Part shown: positions 40,870-51,607 of the stretch, in pieces | How the letters are laid out: each line of letters starts with the position of its first letter | How positions within the stretch are numbered: the first letter of the stretch is position 1 | DNA from: Peltaster fructicola | Lineage: Eukaryota; Ascomycota; Dothideomycetes | Reading direction: 5' to 3' | Length of the DNA stretch: 64,000 bases | NCBI GenBank assembly: GCA_001592805.2 | Contig: CP051140.1 | Coordinates: 1,365,501-1,429,500 of the forward strand | Position numbers and translations under genes: made by a program | Notes under the pieces: generated by a model | Told to the model about the DNA's origin: nothing | Database searches by the model: none | The model's input: only the letters and a program-made list of their open reading frames with translations

Positions 40870-42621
40870 CTACTCATCTCGCTTGCGCTTCTTGTTGGCC
40901 ATTTTGCGATCTGATGCATCTACATCGCTGTAGATGACACTGCCGTTCGAGCTGCTTGCACTCGAGCTCGGTACTTGAGCTGTGACGTCGAAGAGCATGG
41001 CACCGAGCTCGCTAGCATCAGGGCTGACACGCTGTGCCTGCATCTGGTGGTATTGCTGCTCGTTCTTTGGACGAATGAGACTGCCCGCTTCGCCACCGTT
41101 GACGGACTCAATTGGAGCGTGCTGCTCTGATGGCTGAGGAAGCACACCCATGACCATGGTGCCGGCGCCATGTGTTCGCTGGTGCTGAGACAGGTTGTCA
41201 GAGCGAGAGAACTTCTTGCCGCAATCTGTGCACTCGAATGGCTTCTCATGAGTGTGGAGAGAGCGGTAGTGACGCTTGAGATGCTCCTGTCGGCGGAATC
41301 GTCGCGAGCACAGTGTGCAGACGAAAGTCTTGGATGGGTCATCAGTCAGAGATTGCTTGCGGCCACGGCGTGAGACATTGCCAGACTGTGTGGTACTGGC
41401 AGGAGTCTCACCAGCCTCGGAAGCATTGCTTGATATTGGTGCTTGAGATACAGCTTCAAGTGTTGATGCGCTTTCCTCTGGCTTCTTGGCGACCTTTCGC
41501 TTTGGCTTTGAGGCAGTTGCTGGCGATTCCTCTGGCACCGAATAGACTGAGGTATCTGGTGACATGCTGGCAGCTGCAAGCTCATCATCGTCACTGAAGC
41601 TCTCCTCTGAAAAGAAGCCATCGTCTTCGATCACAGCTGGAACAATTTCGAGACGCTGTCGCTTGTTGCCGTTGAAGTAGACCTGCTCCACTGGCTGAGG
41701 CACAAATGAGAAGTCCTCGTCGACGTCAAGCTCGAAGAGAGGCTCGAAGGTCGGCATGCCGGTGAAGGTTGGTCCTTCGATCGGGCAAGCAATGATGACT
41801 GGATGCTCATGGGCTAGGCTGGACTCGTGGAAGGTGAGCTTGGCCTCCTCCATGTCGTTGCCGAAGACTGGAAGCACTGCAAGCTCCGAGGAGTTGACAG
41901 TCAGGTGTCGTGGGTCGCAGACCTCGTGCTCGGACATAGTTGACCTTGGTGCTGGAGATGGAGAAGGTGAGACGTGAGTCGATGCTGAGACTGTCGACAC
42001 AGCACCAGATTGTGGCTGAAGAAACACCGGAGTCATTGGTGGAGATCCAGGACGTATCCAGTCACCACCTGCCAGGACTTCAGAGAAGACCTCCTCTTCA
42101 CAACCTTCCTTGACAGCCGGGAATGCAAATCCAGGCTTTGGAGCGATGATGGCGCTGACTGGAGTTGGCAGCATATCTGATGGTGGGCTGCTGACTGAGC
42201 TAAAGCTTCCTGTTGCAGACAGTGTTGGTGTCGCTGGGAAGTAAGCTCTGCAGTCGGTGTCCAATGGCATGAGCATATCCTGGTGGAGAAGGATTGTGGG
42301 CTTATTGTGTGCACGAGGCGAAGCCACTGGGGTCAGCATAGCGTGTGAGACGAACGCTGGTTGGTAGACAAGTGGCATAGGAGCGTGGGCCGAGTCTGAT
42401 CGTGGGAAGATAGACTGCTGGTATGGCATAACATACTCTGGACTGGTTGGAACAACGTTCATTGGCAGTCCATGTGGATGAGGAGTGAAATGGCCATGCT
42501 GTCTAGTCTCTGGACTTGGGTCCGGAGTGTAGTAGAAGAACGGTGATTGAGCCATTGGAGGCGTGGCGTGAGCTGCGTATTCCATCGTTTCTTCCTGGTG
42601 TATGTCAGTGGGAGAACTCAT
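40870..42621 (-). CDS. MSN2: C2H2 stress-response transcription factor, Msn2/4-Seb1 type
   Basis: A single exon; from [13 protein letters not shown] it has 583 residues (an ATG six codons earlier is also in frame). The two C-terminal fingers, about 428-485, are [22 protein letters not shown] (C2-12-4) and [21 protein letters not shown] (C2-12-3). The finger-contact residues RQEHLKR and RSDNLSQ match the Msn2/Msn4/SebA class that reads the stress element AGGGG. The long N-terminus is Pro/Ser/Thr-rich, with acidic hydrophobic patches ([31 protein letters not shown]) typical of activation regions. A basic [10 protein letters not shown] patch sits near 380 and KKRKRDE ends the protein, both plausible nuclear signals. 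It should be shuttled by PKA/stress signalling. Confidence 0.93.
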   Translation of the reverse strand: MSSPTDIHQEETMEYAAHATPPMAQSPFFYYTPDPSPETRQHGHFTPHPHGLPMNVVPTSPEYVMPYQQSIFPRSDSAHAPMPLVYQPAFVSHAMLTPVASPRAHNKPTILLHQDMLMPLDTDCRAYFPATPTLSATGSFSSVSSPPSDMLPTPVSAIIAPKPGFAFPAVKEGCEEEVFSEVLAGGDWIRPGSPPMTPVFLQPQSGAVSTVSASTHVSPSPSPAPRSTMSEHEVCDPRHLTVNSSELAVLPVFGNDMEEAKLTFHESSLAHEHPVIIACPIEGPTFTGMPTFEPLFELDVDEDFSFVPQPVEQVYFNGNKRQRLEIVPAVIEDDGFFSEESFSDDDELAAASMSPDTSVYSVPEESPATASKPKRKVAKKPEESASTLEAVSQAPISSNASEAGETPASTTQSGNVSRRGRKQSLTDDPSKTFVCTLCSRRFRRQEHLKRHYRSLHTHEKPFECTDCGKKFSRSDNLSQHQRTHGAGTMVMGVLPQPSEQHAPIESVNGGEAGSLIRPKNEQQYHQMQAQRVSPDASELGAMLFDVTAQVPSSSASSSNGSVIYSDVDASDRKMANKKRKRDE

Positions 42622-45600
42622 TATGCTGCCGCAGGGCAAGCTGACCGGAGTGTTGGGCGTGTTAATCGTTGTGATTCGTGTCGAGGGTCTTTACGAAGAC
42701 TGTCGCTTTTGTTGACTACTAGATATACAATTTTACAAGGTCCTGTGTGTCGGACGAAGAAAGTGTGTGCTGAGAATGAGCGAGTGAGCAACAAGGTCTG
42801 GTGATCCTTGTCTAATAGTGATATATACGTTGTAGCATTCCGATATATGTTTTCGTGGGTTGGTAGATTGAGTAGTTGGTGGTTGCTTTGAGCCCTGTAG
42901 AGGGAGTGGTAGTATCAGACTGACACAAATGAAGGAATGTGAGGGTTTTGAAAGGTAACGAGAAGAATTGACACAAATGATGTAAAACAAAGTACAATAG
43001 ACAACAGGTTGATGAACCGTGGGACGCTTTCAAGAGATGAAGCGAAAGAGTGTGATTTAGGAAGGGAAGGGCACGGATATCTTAGAAAGCTGCTGGACCA
43101 GCATGGTCGAATCTAGCGTGCGGTGGCTGCTGGGGACATCGGGATGCAGACGACGGTCGTGATACGCCTCCACTCCCAAAGCTAATGCACGCTCCAAGAG
43201 ATAGCTGTGTGACAGAAGTCGTTGGTGCTGCAGGTACAGATAGTCCCGCCGACTGGTGGCTCCAAAATGGCTCTCTTTGCTGAATTGGTGTGGGTGCTTC
43301 GCCGTCCCAGTGGTCTGGACAGCATGACGAAGCCGCTTGTGATGTGTGGCTGACAGTGTGAGTGAGCAGCGTCAATCACGGCGGACAACGCAAGAGACGA
43401 TTTGTGATTGCATACCACACGTTTCGATAGACCCTCGCTCATGCGACCAACGGCACGACGACCGCTGCGCATGTCTCAGAAGGCGATGACGAAAGGTGTC
43501 TTCGGACTGGTCGTCTCAAGTGTGCTGAAGCTGCAGCAAAGTACCTGAACCTTGGCCAATGGCAAGTCATGCAGCAGTGTTCGCCGTCTTTCGTGCGACG
43601 GCGACTCGTTTGCTTTGACTGATCTGAACACAAATCGGCGCGCGTGCCTGCTGTGAGACGCTGCTCTCATCCAGCATCACCTTTCCGGCTTTCGTTATGG
43701 CTGATCTACGTCTTCCTTCAGGCGGTCTCTTCTCTTCTTACTGCTTGCCATCTGTTGGACATCGCGAGCCCCGAGCGGCACTGTCAGCTCTAGCAAGTTG
43801 GCTGGTGTCAACGTGCCTCGGGCCGTGGTATACTATTGGCACTTCTCCGCCTGAGGGTGCAAAGCGTACCATAAAGGCACTTCTCTTAAGTCGTTGCGCG
43901 AAGACGATGGAGGGTCATCTGCCGCTCTAGACTGGCCCTCGGCTAGCACTTGAGAAGTACGTACAGTGCGCAACTGTGAGGTGGCACTGTTTAGCAGGCG
44001 TCTATGGTCGAGATGAGCACCTCAGAGCGATTATGCAAGCGTGAATGGGAGACTGCCAAGGCCTGAAAAGTGGAGCCTCGTCAGGTGCCGCGAAGCTACA
44101 GAATTTCGCGTTCTTCCTTCTGCTGCCCTCAGCTGGAACAATCCTTTGTGGTGTGGCACCGACGAGCCATTTTCACTTTTGATCGACCTTCCCACAATCC
44201 CATGGCTCTGTACCTGGGTATCTATCCGCGGTTTCACACCAACTCGCACCGTCTTCTCGAAGCTGTCAATGAAACAGCCCGGTAGCAAAAGCAAGCAGGA
44301 TCACCGCTCTCTTGTCCGATGAGCCTGCGCATGATCCTTGTCCTTATCATCACTCAGCGATTGTGCAGTGATGCGTCGCACAGGCGCGTGTGTATTGACG
44401 AAAAGAACACGAGTTTCTAATCTCATCAACCTGCATATACGCTGGAGCGCTAAGGCTGTCATCAGGCTGGTCACCTATCACGGTATACGTAAGTCTCGCT
44501 GACATGAGTCCGCTCGATGCTCGATATCATCGATGAGGGTTTCCATGGCTATAGCCTGCTTGCGCGATTAGGAACGGTTGCTTTGCAAGCCTCGAACACG
44601 GCTTATCATAATGCTACTCCCGCCATCATAGAAGTACGAAGCTCCTTCCACGACACCTGTTGCTGCATTGGAGACCCACTACAGCGAGAAGACGGCGTCA
44701 TGTGCGCGTTTCTTGGTCTGCATGATTCTTCTGCACCCCTCAGGTGCGCAGAGACGGTCAGCAGGACTACTGCAAGGTACCATCTCGAGATGCACACAGA
44801 ATGTAATCTCTTTCTTCGAACCTTGTCATTACGTCTTTCGTCTGCTTTTTCCTTCGATGACGGAAGGGCGTCGTGTCCTGCCCGGCGATCTCTCACTTCG
44901 TGTTGCCGTAGTCAAAAAGCGAGCGGCGTGCTTTCCTTCTTGCACTTGCCACAGGCTCAACGGCAGCAGCACTGGTGTTCGGGGAAGAGGACTGGCCGGC
45001 CCTGAGCCTTCTTCCGCTCATCTCGCCTTCGAAGTGCTTGAGCGTCTGGACGACAGGACCCTGCGATTCGTTGGTGAGACACGCACATCTGCCGGGAAAT
45101 GGTCTGTGACGATGACTCGAGCCAGTCCGACCGTCTGAACCTTGTTTACTACCAGATACTATTCCAGGAACAGTTACAAGCATTGTGCTTTGGAAGTGCG
45201 ATCGTCAGGCCAGCTTTCGGAGATCTGTTCCACCACAGCAAGCACTATGCGGATTGCAATTTCGAGCGAGACTTCTTATCATCCGGCCTTCGATACAGAG
45301 GTACTTGTGCTGGCCACTGACGTCTGTCGTACCAAGTGTCACTCTTATGCCGAGGTAGCTTGCAGAACTTTGCCAGCAGGTATCGATTCTTCGTGGGTAC
45401 AGCACAATGTCATGCTAGCGGCGTTTCGAGCCTGACAAGACTCGATGCAAGCATTCATGAGTATGCTGAGAGGCACTTATCGATCATGCTTTGTGGGGAT
45501 ACCAGATAGTTGGAAGCAGAGACGCACGCCGTCAAACATTAAACGAAATGCCAAAACGCGTGGACAACCCGACACTCTTCGATAAAGCCTGTCTGGGCTT

Positions 45601-45657
45601 GAATTCTCTTTTCTGCCGTGCTTCCTCAACCTTAGCACAGATCAGGATGACCCTGGC
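42622..45657. other. 3-kb region without a supported gene
   Basis: The first 500 bp upstream of the Msn2-like ATG are pyrimidine-rich on the coding strand and hold two short upstream frames (42990-42733 and 43033-42812), consistent with a long leader. From 43.1 to 45.6 kb open frames are short, overlapping and lack domains (for example 44517-45005). No repeats at ends, transposase or RNA signature is seen. Confidence 0.45.
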
Positions 45658-48600
45658 TCACATCTCTTTCTTGATCCATTGCCAGAGCTTCCCGAAATAC
45701 ACCTCGTCCACTGGCCTGATTTGTCGAAGCACAGGCACTTCAGATCTGCTTCTAACCATCGAGAAAGTCTTTCGAACCCTGGCGTCGATGTGATTGCCGT
45801 TTGTGGCACTACCACTGTCATCATCAGTACGATAGGCGGCTTGCCAGTGCGAAAGTAATTTGAGTGCTGGGTTTGTTGATCCTTCGCTCTCGAGCAGGGA
45901 CAGTCGTTGGACCCAAGTCGACGGAGAGATCACCATGACCTCCTCGTGCTTCTGCAGCCATGTGATCATATCCATCCAGCTGGGTTCGGTGTTGTCATTG
46001 ACAACGTGATAGACGCTGGGCTCTTTTCTCTCAGCCTTGTGAGCTGCACCCTGTATGAGCGCTGTGGCTGCAAGATCAACAGGAAGCCAATCTAGTGTCT
46101 CGTTGAGACTCGGCAGACATCCGGTCTCCTTCGTGCTGCTCAGCATCAGTGGCCACGCTTCAGAGGCGTTCCATACGCCATGACGACTATCTCCGGAGAG
46201 TTGGCCGACCCGGAAGATCACAATTCTGTCTGCCATGGACTGTGCTCGGCCGCAGATCTGCTCTGCCACCCATTTGCTTCGAGAGTACCCTAATGGCGAT
46301 GCAACCTCAGGGTCATCGATCATCTTTTCTGGAATGTCGATCCCAGGGTAACTCATAGCACTGGCCACCGACGAGCAGAATGCGAACATTGGTTTCCGAG
46401 GAGATGCCAGCGCCAGGTTGACAAGGTGATTGACGCCCGCGATGTTGTCCTTGACGAAGCTGTGCAAGCGCATGCGAAAGTTCACTGACCATGCTACATG
46501 CATGATGGTGGTCGCCTCTCTAGTCACCTGATGGTAGGTTGCGGCATCAAGTCCTAGATCACTATCGGCCAATCTTGCTTGGAGTACCACGACCTTCGAG
46601 TGCAAAGATGCCAGTTTCCTCTGCTCTAGGGCTTTGACGACTCGCTCACGAGCAGCACAAGCATCAGCTCCGCGCACAAGACAGTATATCTTGCGGACGG
46701 ATTCTGATTTGCTGTACTGGTCAAGCACATGTGCGCCGAGAGCGCCTGTGGCACCAGTGAGAACGATGACTTGGCCAGGCGTGTGGTCGGCTGGATCCAG
46801 CGATGCATCTTGGAAATGACTGTATTCGTCGACCAGCTGCAGCATGTACGCTGTGTCGTCTACTATGGTTTCATCCTCGCCGTGTCTTTGACGACGAACA
46901 TACCTCGCTAGTCCTTCTATGCTTCCGCAGTCCTCAACTACAGTCATCGGTAGCTCACGTTTGTCCTGTGGTAACAATGCTTTCAGTCGAGAGCGAATTT
47001 GCATGCCGGCAACAGAATCGATGCCAGCTGAGAAGAGGTCTGTGTGATCTTGCAAGGACAAGGTCTTGTGCGATACATTTGACACAATCTTCTTGATCGC
47101 CTTAGACAGCTGGTCATCCGAGACCGACTCAATATCGGTTGCGGTGTTGTATGCCTGGTTGATGCTCCTCTCAAATCTGCTTTCGGCTGCCGCACGCAGA
47201 AGTGTTCCTTTGCTGCTCTTCTCGAGCGGCACGTCCAGAACAGGCATTGGCACCATCATGCCCTTCGAGATCTTCGCGTGGTCCTGGCTCCCATGGTTGA
47301 GCTTCTCGATCATCGGCCAGAGAGCTTCGTGCAGCTCTTCATCAGAGATGTCAGCTGCCTTGAACAGCAATACACCAGGATACGGCTGGCCATTCCCGAA
47401 GACAATTGCGTCACTAAGTAGCTCAGATGCTGCGATGTCTGCTTCGAGCGGTGCTGGGTCAAACTTCTTGCCCGTGATCAAAGTGAGCTGTGAGTCTGCT
47501 CTTGAGTGATATCTCCAAGCACCCTTGATATCGGGATGAGGCGCAAAAAGGTCTGCAGTAGCGAAAGAACCATCCTCGCGATTCTGCTTCGCCATGTGAG
47601 GCCAACCCTTAAGAATCACAAGCTCACTCAGCTCTGTCTCTTGTGGCTCGAATCGTAGCTTGTCCTGGTCTGGTGCACATCTCAGGTACTGCCATGCCTT
47701 GTCGTTGGCGAAGTCGCGATGAGAAGACAATAGGAAACCACACTCCGCACTACCGAATCGTGAAAGAAGGTTGACATCCTTAGAAACGAGTCTGTCGCCT
47801 ACCTCGACCGGCAGTGCAGCACCACCTACGCCAACCATATCCATACTTTGTAGGAACTCAAGGCCACGCTTTTCACCCTCGAGTAGCTGCAGGACGTACG
47901 GTACAGAGCTGAAGTACTTCACTGGAGGTGCGCCCTTTTTCGTCGACTGCTCTGCAACCTCTAAACATTTGATGATGTTACCAGCAGTGATGGGTACAGA
48001 CTTGCCAGGGAAGAGCCAGATAAGAGCAGAGCTGGTCCATGCTCTGAAGAAGTCCGCGACACCGCCATGGTACAATGGAGTCGTTGTAAACGTGGCACAG
48101 TCTTTGCCGGATGCCAGCTGAGGCAGTACGCCCACTGCAGCATTGTGTGATTGAGGTATGGGTTTAGGAATACCTGTCGAGGTTCCGGACGTGTGGTGGA
48201 GGTATGCTACATCGGTCCGCGAGAGCCTAGGGTTGTCTATCGACTGTCCTGCATCCTTCAAGAGGTCTTGAAGCTGTAGGTCTTGGCCGAAGGGCAGCAC
48301 AGAGGCTGTCAAGTTGTCCGTCAAGTCGGAAGAGTTCGTGGCTAGCTCGGCATAAGACTCATCGTAGAGCAGCATACGGACATCACACTGTTCGCACAAT
48401 GCTTTGATTGCGGTGGGCGCACACTGGGGTGCTATGAGTAGAACGGCATGGCCAAGTCTGATCAAAGCCAGCCATGTGAGAAGAAATTCGGGCGTGCTTG
48501 GACACAACAAACCGACTGTCGTCCTTCCGGAGGACAATTGGCAATACTTTTGCTTTAAGCGACCTGCTGAGTTGCATGAGCCATTGCGAACATCAGCAAA

Positions 48601-48783
48601 TGTAAGAAGCTGAGCTTGCCAATGTCCAGTCGAAGAAGGAATGGCAAACCCTACAGCAGGTCTGTGTGGTTGTTGTATTGCTTGATGATCTACGACTTCA
48701 TTAATCGTTCCGTAAGGCTGCTGGATGTGTAGTGACGCAGCCTGCCCTAATGTACAGGTGAAGTACGTAGGCTCAATGCTCAT
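45658..48783 (-). CDS. NRPS-like enzyme: adenylation-thiolation-reductase
   Basis: A single exon of 1041 residues from MSIEPTYFTCT (in-frame ATG four codons earlier). The adenylation domain (about 30-520) has HHTSGTSTGIPKPIPQSH near 198, PLYHGGVADFF, GVGGAALP and YHSRADSQLTLITGKKF. The carrier domain has the phosphopantetheine serine in FSAGIDSVAGMQIR (about 590). The thioester-reductase domain (about 670-1000) has the NADP motif VLTGATGALGAHVL and active-site YSRSKWVAE near 830. No condensation domain is present. Such enzymes activate an aryl or amino acid, load it and release it by reduction to an aldehyde or alcohol. The lack of an N-terminal alpha-aminoadipate reductase extension argues against LYS2. 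No tailoring genes adjoin, so the product is unknown. It is divergent from SPP2 over 160 bp. Confidence 0.93.
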   Translation of the reverse strand: MSIEPTYFTCTLGQAASLHIQQPYGTINEVVDHQAIQQPHRPAVGFAIPSSTGHWQAQLLTFADVRNGSCNSAGRLKQKYCQLSSGRTTVGLLCPSTPEFLLTWLALIRLGHAVLLIAPQCAPTAIKALCEQCDVRMLLYDESYAELATNSSDLTDNLTASVLPFGQDLQLQDLLKDAGQSIDNPRLSRTDVAYLHHTSGTSTGIPKPIPQSHNAAVGVLPQLASGKDCATFTTTPLYHGGVADFFRAWTSSALIWLFPGKSVPITAGNIIKCLEVAEQSTKKGAPPVKYFSSVPYVLQLLEGEKRGLEFLQSMDMVGVGGAALPVEVGDRLVSKDVNLLSRFGSAECGFLLSSHRDFANDKAWQYLRCAPDQDKLRFEPQETELSELVILKGWPHMAKQNREDGSFATADLFAPHPDIKGAWRYHSRADSQLTLITGKKFDPAPLEADIAASELLSDAIVFGNGQPYPGVLLFKAADISDEELHEALWPMIEKLNHGSQDHAKISKGMMVPMPVLDVPLEKSSKGTLLRAAAESRFERSINQAYNTATDIESVSDDQLSKAIKKIVSNVSHKTLSLQDHTDLFSAGIDSVAGMQIRSRLKALLPQDKRELPMTVVEDCGSIEGLARYVRRQRHGEDETIVDDTAYMLQLVDEYSHFQDASLDPADHTPGQVIVLTGATGALGAHVLDQYSKSESVRKIYCLVRGADACAARERVVKALEQRKLASLHSKVVVLQARLADSDLGLDAATYHQVTREATTIMHVAWSVNFRMRLHSFVKDNIAGVNHLVNLALASPRKPMFAFCSSVASAMSYPGIDIPEKMIDDPEVASPLGYSRSKWVAEQICGRAQSMADRIVIFRVGQLSGDSRHGVWNASEAWPLMLSSTKETGCLPSLNETLDWLPVDLAATALIQGAAHKAERKEPSVYHVVNDNTEPSWMDMITWLQKHEEVMVISPSTWVQRLSLLESEGSTNPALKLLSHWQAAYRTDDDSGSATNGNHIDARVRKTFSMVRSRSEVPVLRQIRPVDEVYFGKLWQWIKKEM

Positions 48784-48943
48784 GTTGTCGTGCACATTAT
48801 GTGCTATACTCGACTGTCACATGTGACATTTCATCAATATCGATGACTTCATTTGCGCTAAGCCGGATGTGAGTACATGACTAAGCAGGATGACTATGGC
48901 TTCAGCATTTGTGGACAGAATACCTGCACTACACATTGCAAAC

Positions 48944-50131
48944 ATGGCCGACACACAGGCGCCGCCGAAGTTCTCCATATCGATTGGAGGCGTGAAGAAG
49001 ACTTCGAGTCCAGCAAATCCCCTGAAACGATCCCATGCCTCGTTGTTCGAAGAGGAGGAAGAAGAAGGACAAAATAAGAAAGTGCATACTGTGACACATT
49101 TCGACCGCAAGGCTGGCGGTGCTATAGATGAGAACCAACCGAGGAGCAAAGGACCACTGATCATTAAGCCGCTGTCGAATCGAAGTTGGAAAGAGGCTGG
49201 ACGCAAACGTCGACAGCGAGACACGTTACCTAGCCAGGAAGAACAAGATGCGCGCATTGCACAGATCGAAGCAGCAGAGAAGAAGGAGAGGGATCGAGCA
49301 TATGGTCTTAATGTCTTCGATGCGCCCGCACCGCCTACAGACATGGAAGGAGTAATTGAGAAGCCAGAGCCTGAGATCCAACGAGAGAAGACTGCAGATG
49401 AGCGCGCGATGGATGCCCTGCTTGGCATAAAGCAGGAGTCTTCCCTAGTGGTACCTGCAATCTCAGAGGAGGACGCTTTCCAACAAGATGCAAGATCAGC
49501 GCCAGATGGACCAAGTCTAGACGACTATGCACGAGTACCCGTCGAAGAGTATGGTGCGGCAATGCTTAGAGGAATGGGCTGGAAAGGCGGCAAGGCAAAG
49601 GTTACGAAAGCACCTGAACGAAGACCAGCTATGCTTGGTATCGGCGCGAAGAGCGATGCAGCTATCACTGGCGAGTTGGGAGGCTGGGGCAAAGCTGCAC
49701 GAGGAAAGGACGCAGTGATATACAATCCTGTCATGCTCAAAGACTCAAAGACTGGCGAGCTTTTTACAGATGCTGAGCTACAGAAGAAACAGGAGCAGGA
49801 TCAGCGACAGAAATACGAGGAAGAGTTCGAGAAGCAGGAAAAGGACAAAGAACGACGAAGACGAAAGCACGATGATGAGGACAGACGGAGCAGTGAATAC
49901 AGACGTCGTGACAGATCGAGAGATGACAGGCATCGCTCTAATGGTGACAGATATAATGACAAATATCGATCTGGTCGTGATCGATCTAGCGACAGACAGC
50001 GCTCTGGTCGTGATCGTGACAATCATCGATCTGGGCGCGACAGGTCTCGAGATAGGCGATATGACTCGGACGACAGGCGGCAGCGTGATAGATCAAGAGA
50101 CCGTCATAGAGATCATAGAGATCGTCATTAG
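48944..50131 (+). CDS. SPP2: Spliceosome G-patch factor Spp2
   Basis: A single exon of 395 residues from MADTQAPPKFSISIG (in-frame ATGs upstream lack conservation). The N-terminal FSISIGGVKK matches the start of the Spp2/MOS2/GPKOW family. Residues about 205-235 hold the Spp2-type G-patch (DYARVPVEEYGAAMLRGMGW, then KGG), which binds and activates the DEAH helicase Prp2 at the catalytic activation step of splicing. A second conserved block follows (RRPAMLGIGAK). The last 110 residues are an Arg/Asp/Ser tail of RDR and SGRDRS repeats, RS-like and longer than in yeast. Its stop lies 5 bp from the stop of the UBX gene, so the 3' UTRs must overlap. Confidence 0.93.
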   Translation: MADTQAPPKFSISIGGVKKTSSPANPLKRSHASLFEEEEEEGQNKKVHTVTHFDRKAGGAIDENQPRSKGPLIIKPLSNRSWKEAGRKRRQRDTLPSQEEQDARIAQIEAAEKKERDRAYGLNVFDAPAPPTDMEGVIEKPEPEIQREKTADERAMDALLGIKQESSLVVPAISEEDAFQQDARSAPDGPSLDDYARVPVEEYGAAMLRGMGWKGGKAKVTKAPERRPAMLGIGAKSDAAITGELGGWGKAARGKDAVIYNPVMLKDSKTGELFTDAELQKKQEQDQRQKYEEEFEKQEKDKERRRRKHDDEDRRSSEYRRRDRSRDDRHRSNGDRYNDKYRSGRDRSSDRQRSGRDRDNHRSGRDRSRDRRYDSDDRRQRDRSRDRHRDHRDRH

Positions 50132-50136
50132 TATCA

Positions 50137-51606
50137 TTACTTCTTGCCGAAGCCCAAGAATTTCTTCATCTTTGCTTCGAGATCACCTTTTCCTTTCTGT
50201 GCGGTGTCCGTGTTCGATTTCTTCTGGAGTGGCGCTGCAGCTTGGACCGAGTCCTTGGTCTGCTGCTCAAGATTGACCTTGAGCTCCTGTGCTTTTGATC
50301 TGAATTGGTCCTTCAGGCTTGGCTCTGTGCGAGCAGACTGTGAAGACTGCGGCGTCCAGATAACAGTGACAAGCACCTTGCCTCTGAAGGAGAGATCTCG
50401 TACAAGACGCTTGGATGCGTCATCCGGGACAGTCTGGTGTCCCTTCGATCCAGCATATCGCAACTCGAATGGCTCTGTATGATGTCGTAGTGTTTCCCGC
50501 ACCTTCGCATACAGTCCAGCAGCTGTATCTGATGCATAGAACGTGGTTTCGATCATGGATTGATCTGGGTAGCGTATCCGGATGTCGACCTGTTGTACAA
50601 CGGAGAGCCTAGCCTGTCGCTCATCTTCTTGCTCCTGCAGCTCTTTGTCGCTGGGAAGACGTGTATTGCGACCAGCTTTCGTGAGAGCTGCTTGATGCAG
50701 TCTAGCATCATCAACACTAGGCTCGTAGACAGACTGATCTTCCTCGTGCAAAGCCGCAGCTGGTGTGTTCGAGGACGGAGGAAGGAAGACTGCCATGCCG
50801 TTGACAGTGTTTATAGCCGCTGGTTCTGTACTTTGCATTGTTAATTCAGGTGCCATCTCCTCGACGGCATCTGACTCGACATGCTCCGTTGCGGGAGTGC
50901 TCGTCATGGCGCTCTCCTCTGCGTTCAGGTCGATGTTTGTTATCGAGGTCTGGGTCTTCGGAACCACCGTAGCGCTCTGATCCAAGTTTGCCACTACACT
51001 GGCCTCAAAGTACTGGGATATCTCTGCCATGGCTTCTTCCAACGGTCGTTCGGTATCCTTGAAGGCAAGTCTAAACAGAACAGTACCGTTACTGAAGCCC
51101 AACTGCGCCAAGGTCTTCTGTAGGTCCGCAAACGTCTCCAAGCTCCTACCCATGGTATTTAAGCATGGTTGTCTGTACAGCAGTCTACCCGCACCAGTGT
51201 CGTTCGATGGAACACCCTGTTGTGTCAAGTTGAGCTTTCGTTGTGTTTGGCCTGCAACTCCTTCTTCAAACTTCCGCAGCACCAACCACAATGATGTGTT
51301 ACTGGCGAACTTGTCGCTGACCCGTGTACCTCCTTCATCTTCTGGTAGTTGTAGTGCTACTGAGACAACGCTCGGCGATCGACTGGCCTGCACAAGTTGT
51401 AGCTTCGCGCCAGCTGTGAGTCCTGATAGCCTAAACGGTTGTGAAAGATCGAGTATCTTGTTGGATTGTGTCTTCAGAGTGTATGACTCGGCATTGAGCT
51501 TCCGACTCTTGCATGCCTCCTCGAGTATCTCGCGCAAGTATTTGCCAGGTGTGACCTTGATTTGTGTGCGCTTGAAGCTCGAGTCTACTACAAAGACAGA
51601 AGCCAT
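50137..51606 (-). CDS. UBX4: TUG/ASPL-type UBX-domain protein (Cdc48 cofactor)
   Basis: A single exon of 489 residues starting MASVFVVDSSFKRTQIKVTP, the expected TUG ubiquitin-like N-terminus (VTPGKYLREILEEAC; LDLSQPFRLSGLTAGAKLQL). A middle region contains a second ubiquitin-like stretch (VALQLPEDEGGTRVSDKF; KLNLTQQGVPSN). A linker of about 150 residues leads to the UBX domain at about 330-430 (VDIRIRYPDQSMIETTFYAS; LYAKVRETLRHHTEPFELRY; DDASKRLVRDLSFRGKVLV). The C-terminus is basic and ends MKKFLGFGKK. These proteins bind and disassemble the Cdc48/p97 hexamer and act in membrane traffic and ER-associated degradation. A 91-codon frame on the same strand ends 1 nt before this ATG. Confidence 0.93.
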   Translation of the reverse strand: MASVFVVDSSFKRTQIKVTPGKYLREILEEACKSRKLNAESYTLKTQSNKILDLSQPFRLSGLTAGAKLQLVQASRSPSVVSVALQLPEDEGGTRVSDKFASNTSLWLVLRKFEEGVAGQTQRKLNLTQQGVPSNDTGAGRLLYRQPCLNTMGRSLETFADLQKTLAQLGFSNGTVLFRLAFKDTERPLEEAMAEISQYFEASVVANLDQSATVVPKTQTSITNIDLNAEESAMTSTPATEHVESDAVEEMAPELTMQSTEPAAINTVNGMAVFLPPSSNTPAAALHEEDQSVYEPSVDDARLHQAALTKAGRNTRLPSDKELQEQEDERQARLSVVQQVDIRIRYPDQSMIETTFYASDTAAGLYAKVRETLRHHTEPFELRYAGSKGHQTVPDDASKRLVRDLSFRGKVLVTVIWTPQSSQSARTEPSLKDQFRSKAQELKVNLEQQTKDSVQAAAPLQKKSNTDTAQKGKGDLEAKMKKFLGFGKK

Positions 51607-51607
51607 T

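Noticed and set aside
44517-45138. Overlapping plus-strand frames of 162 and 156 codons
   Set aside because: Mutually overlapping, Cys/Ser/Arg-rich and without motifs; typical of chance frames in stop-poor DNA.
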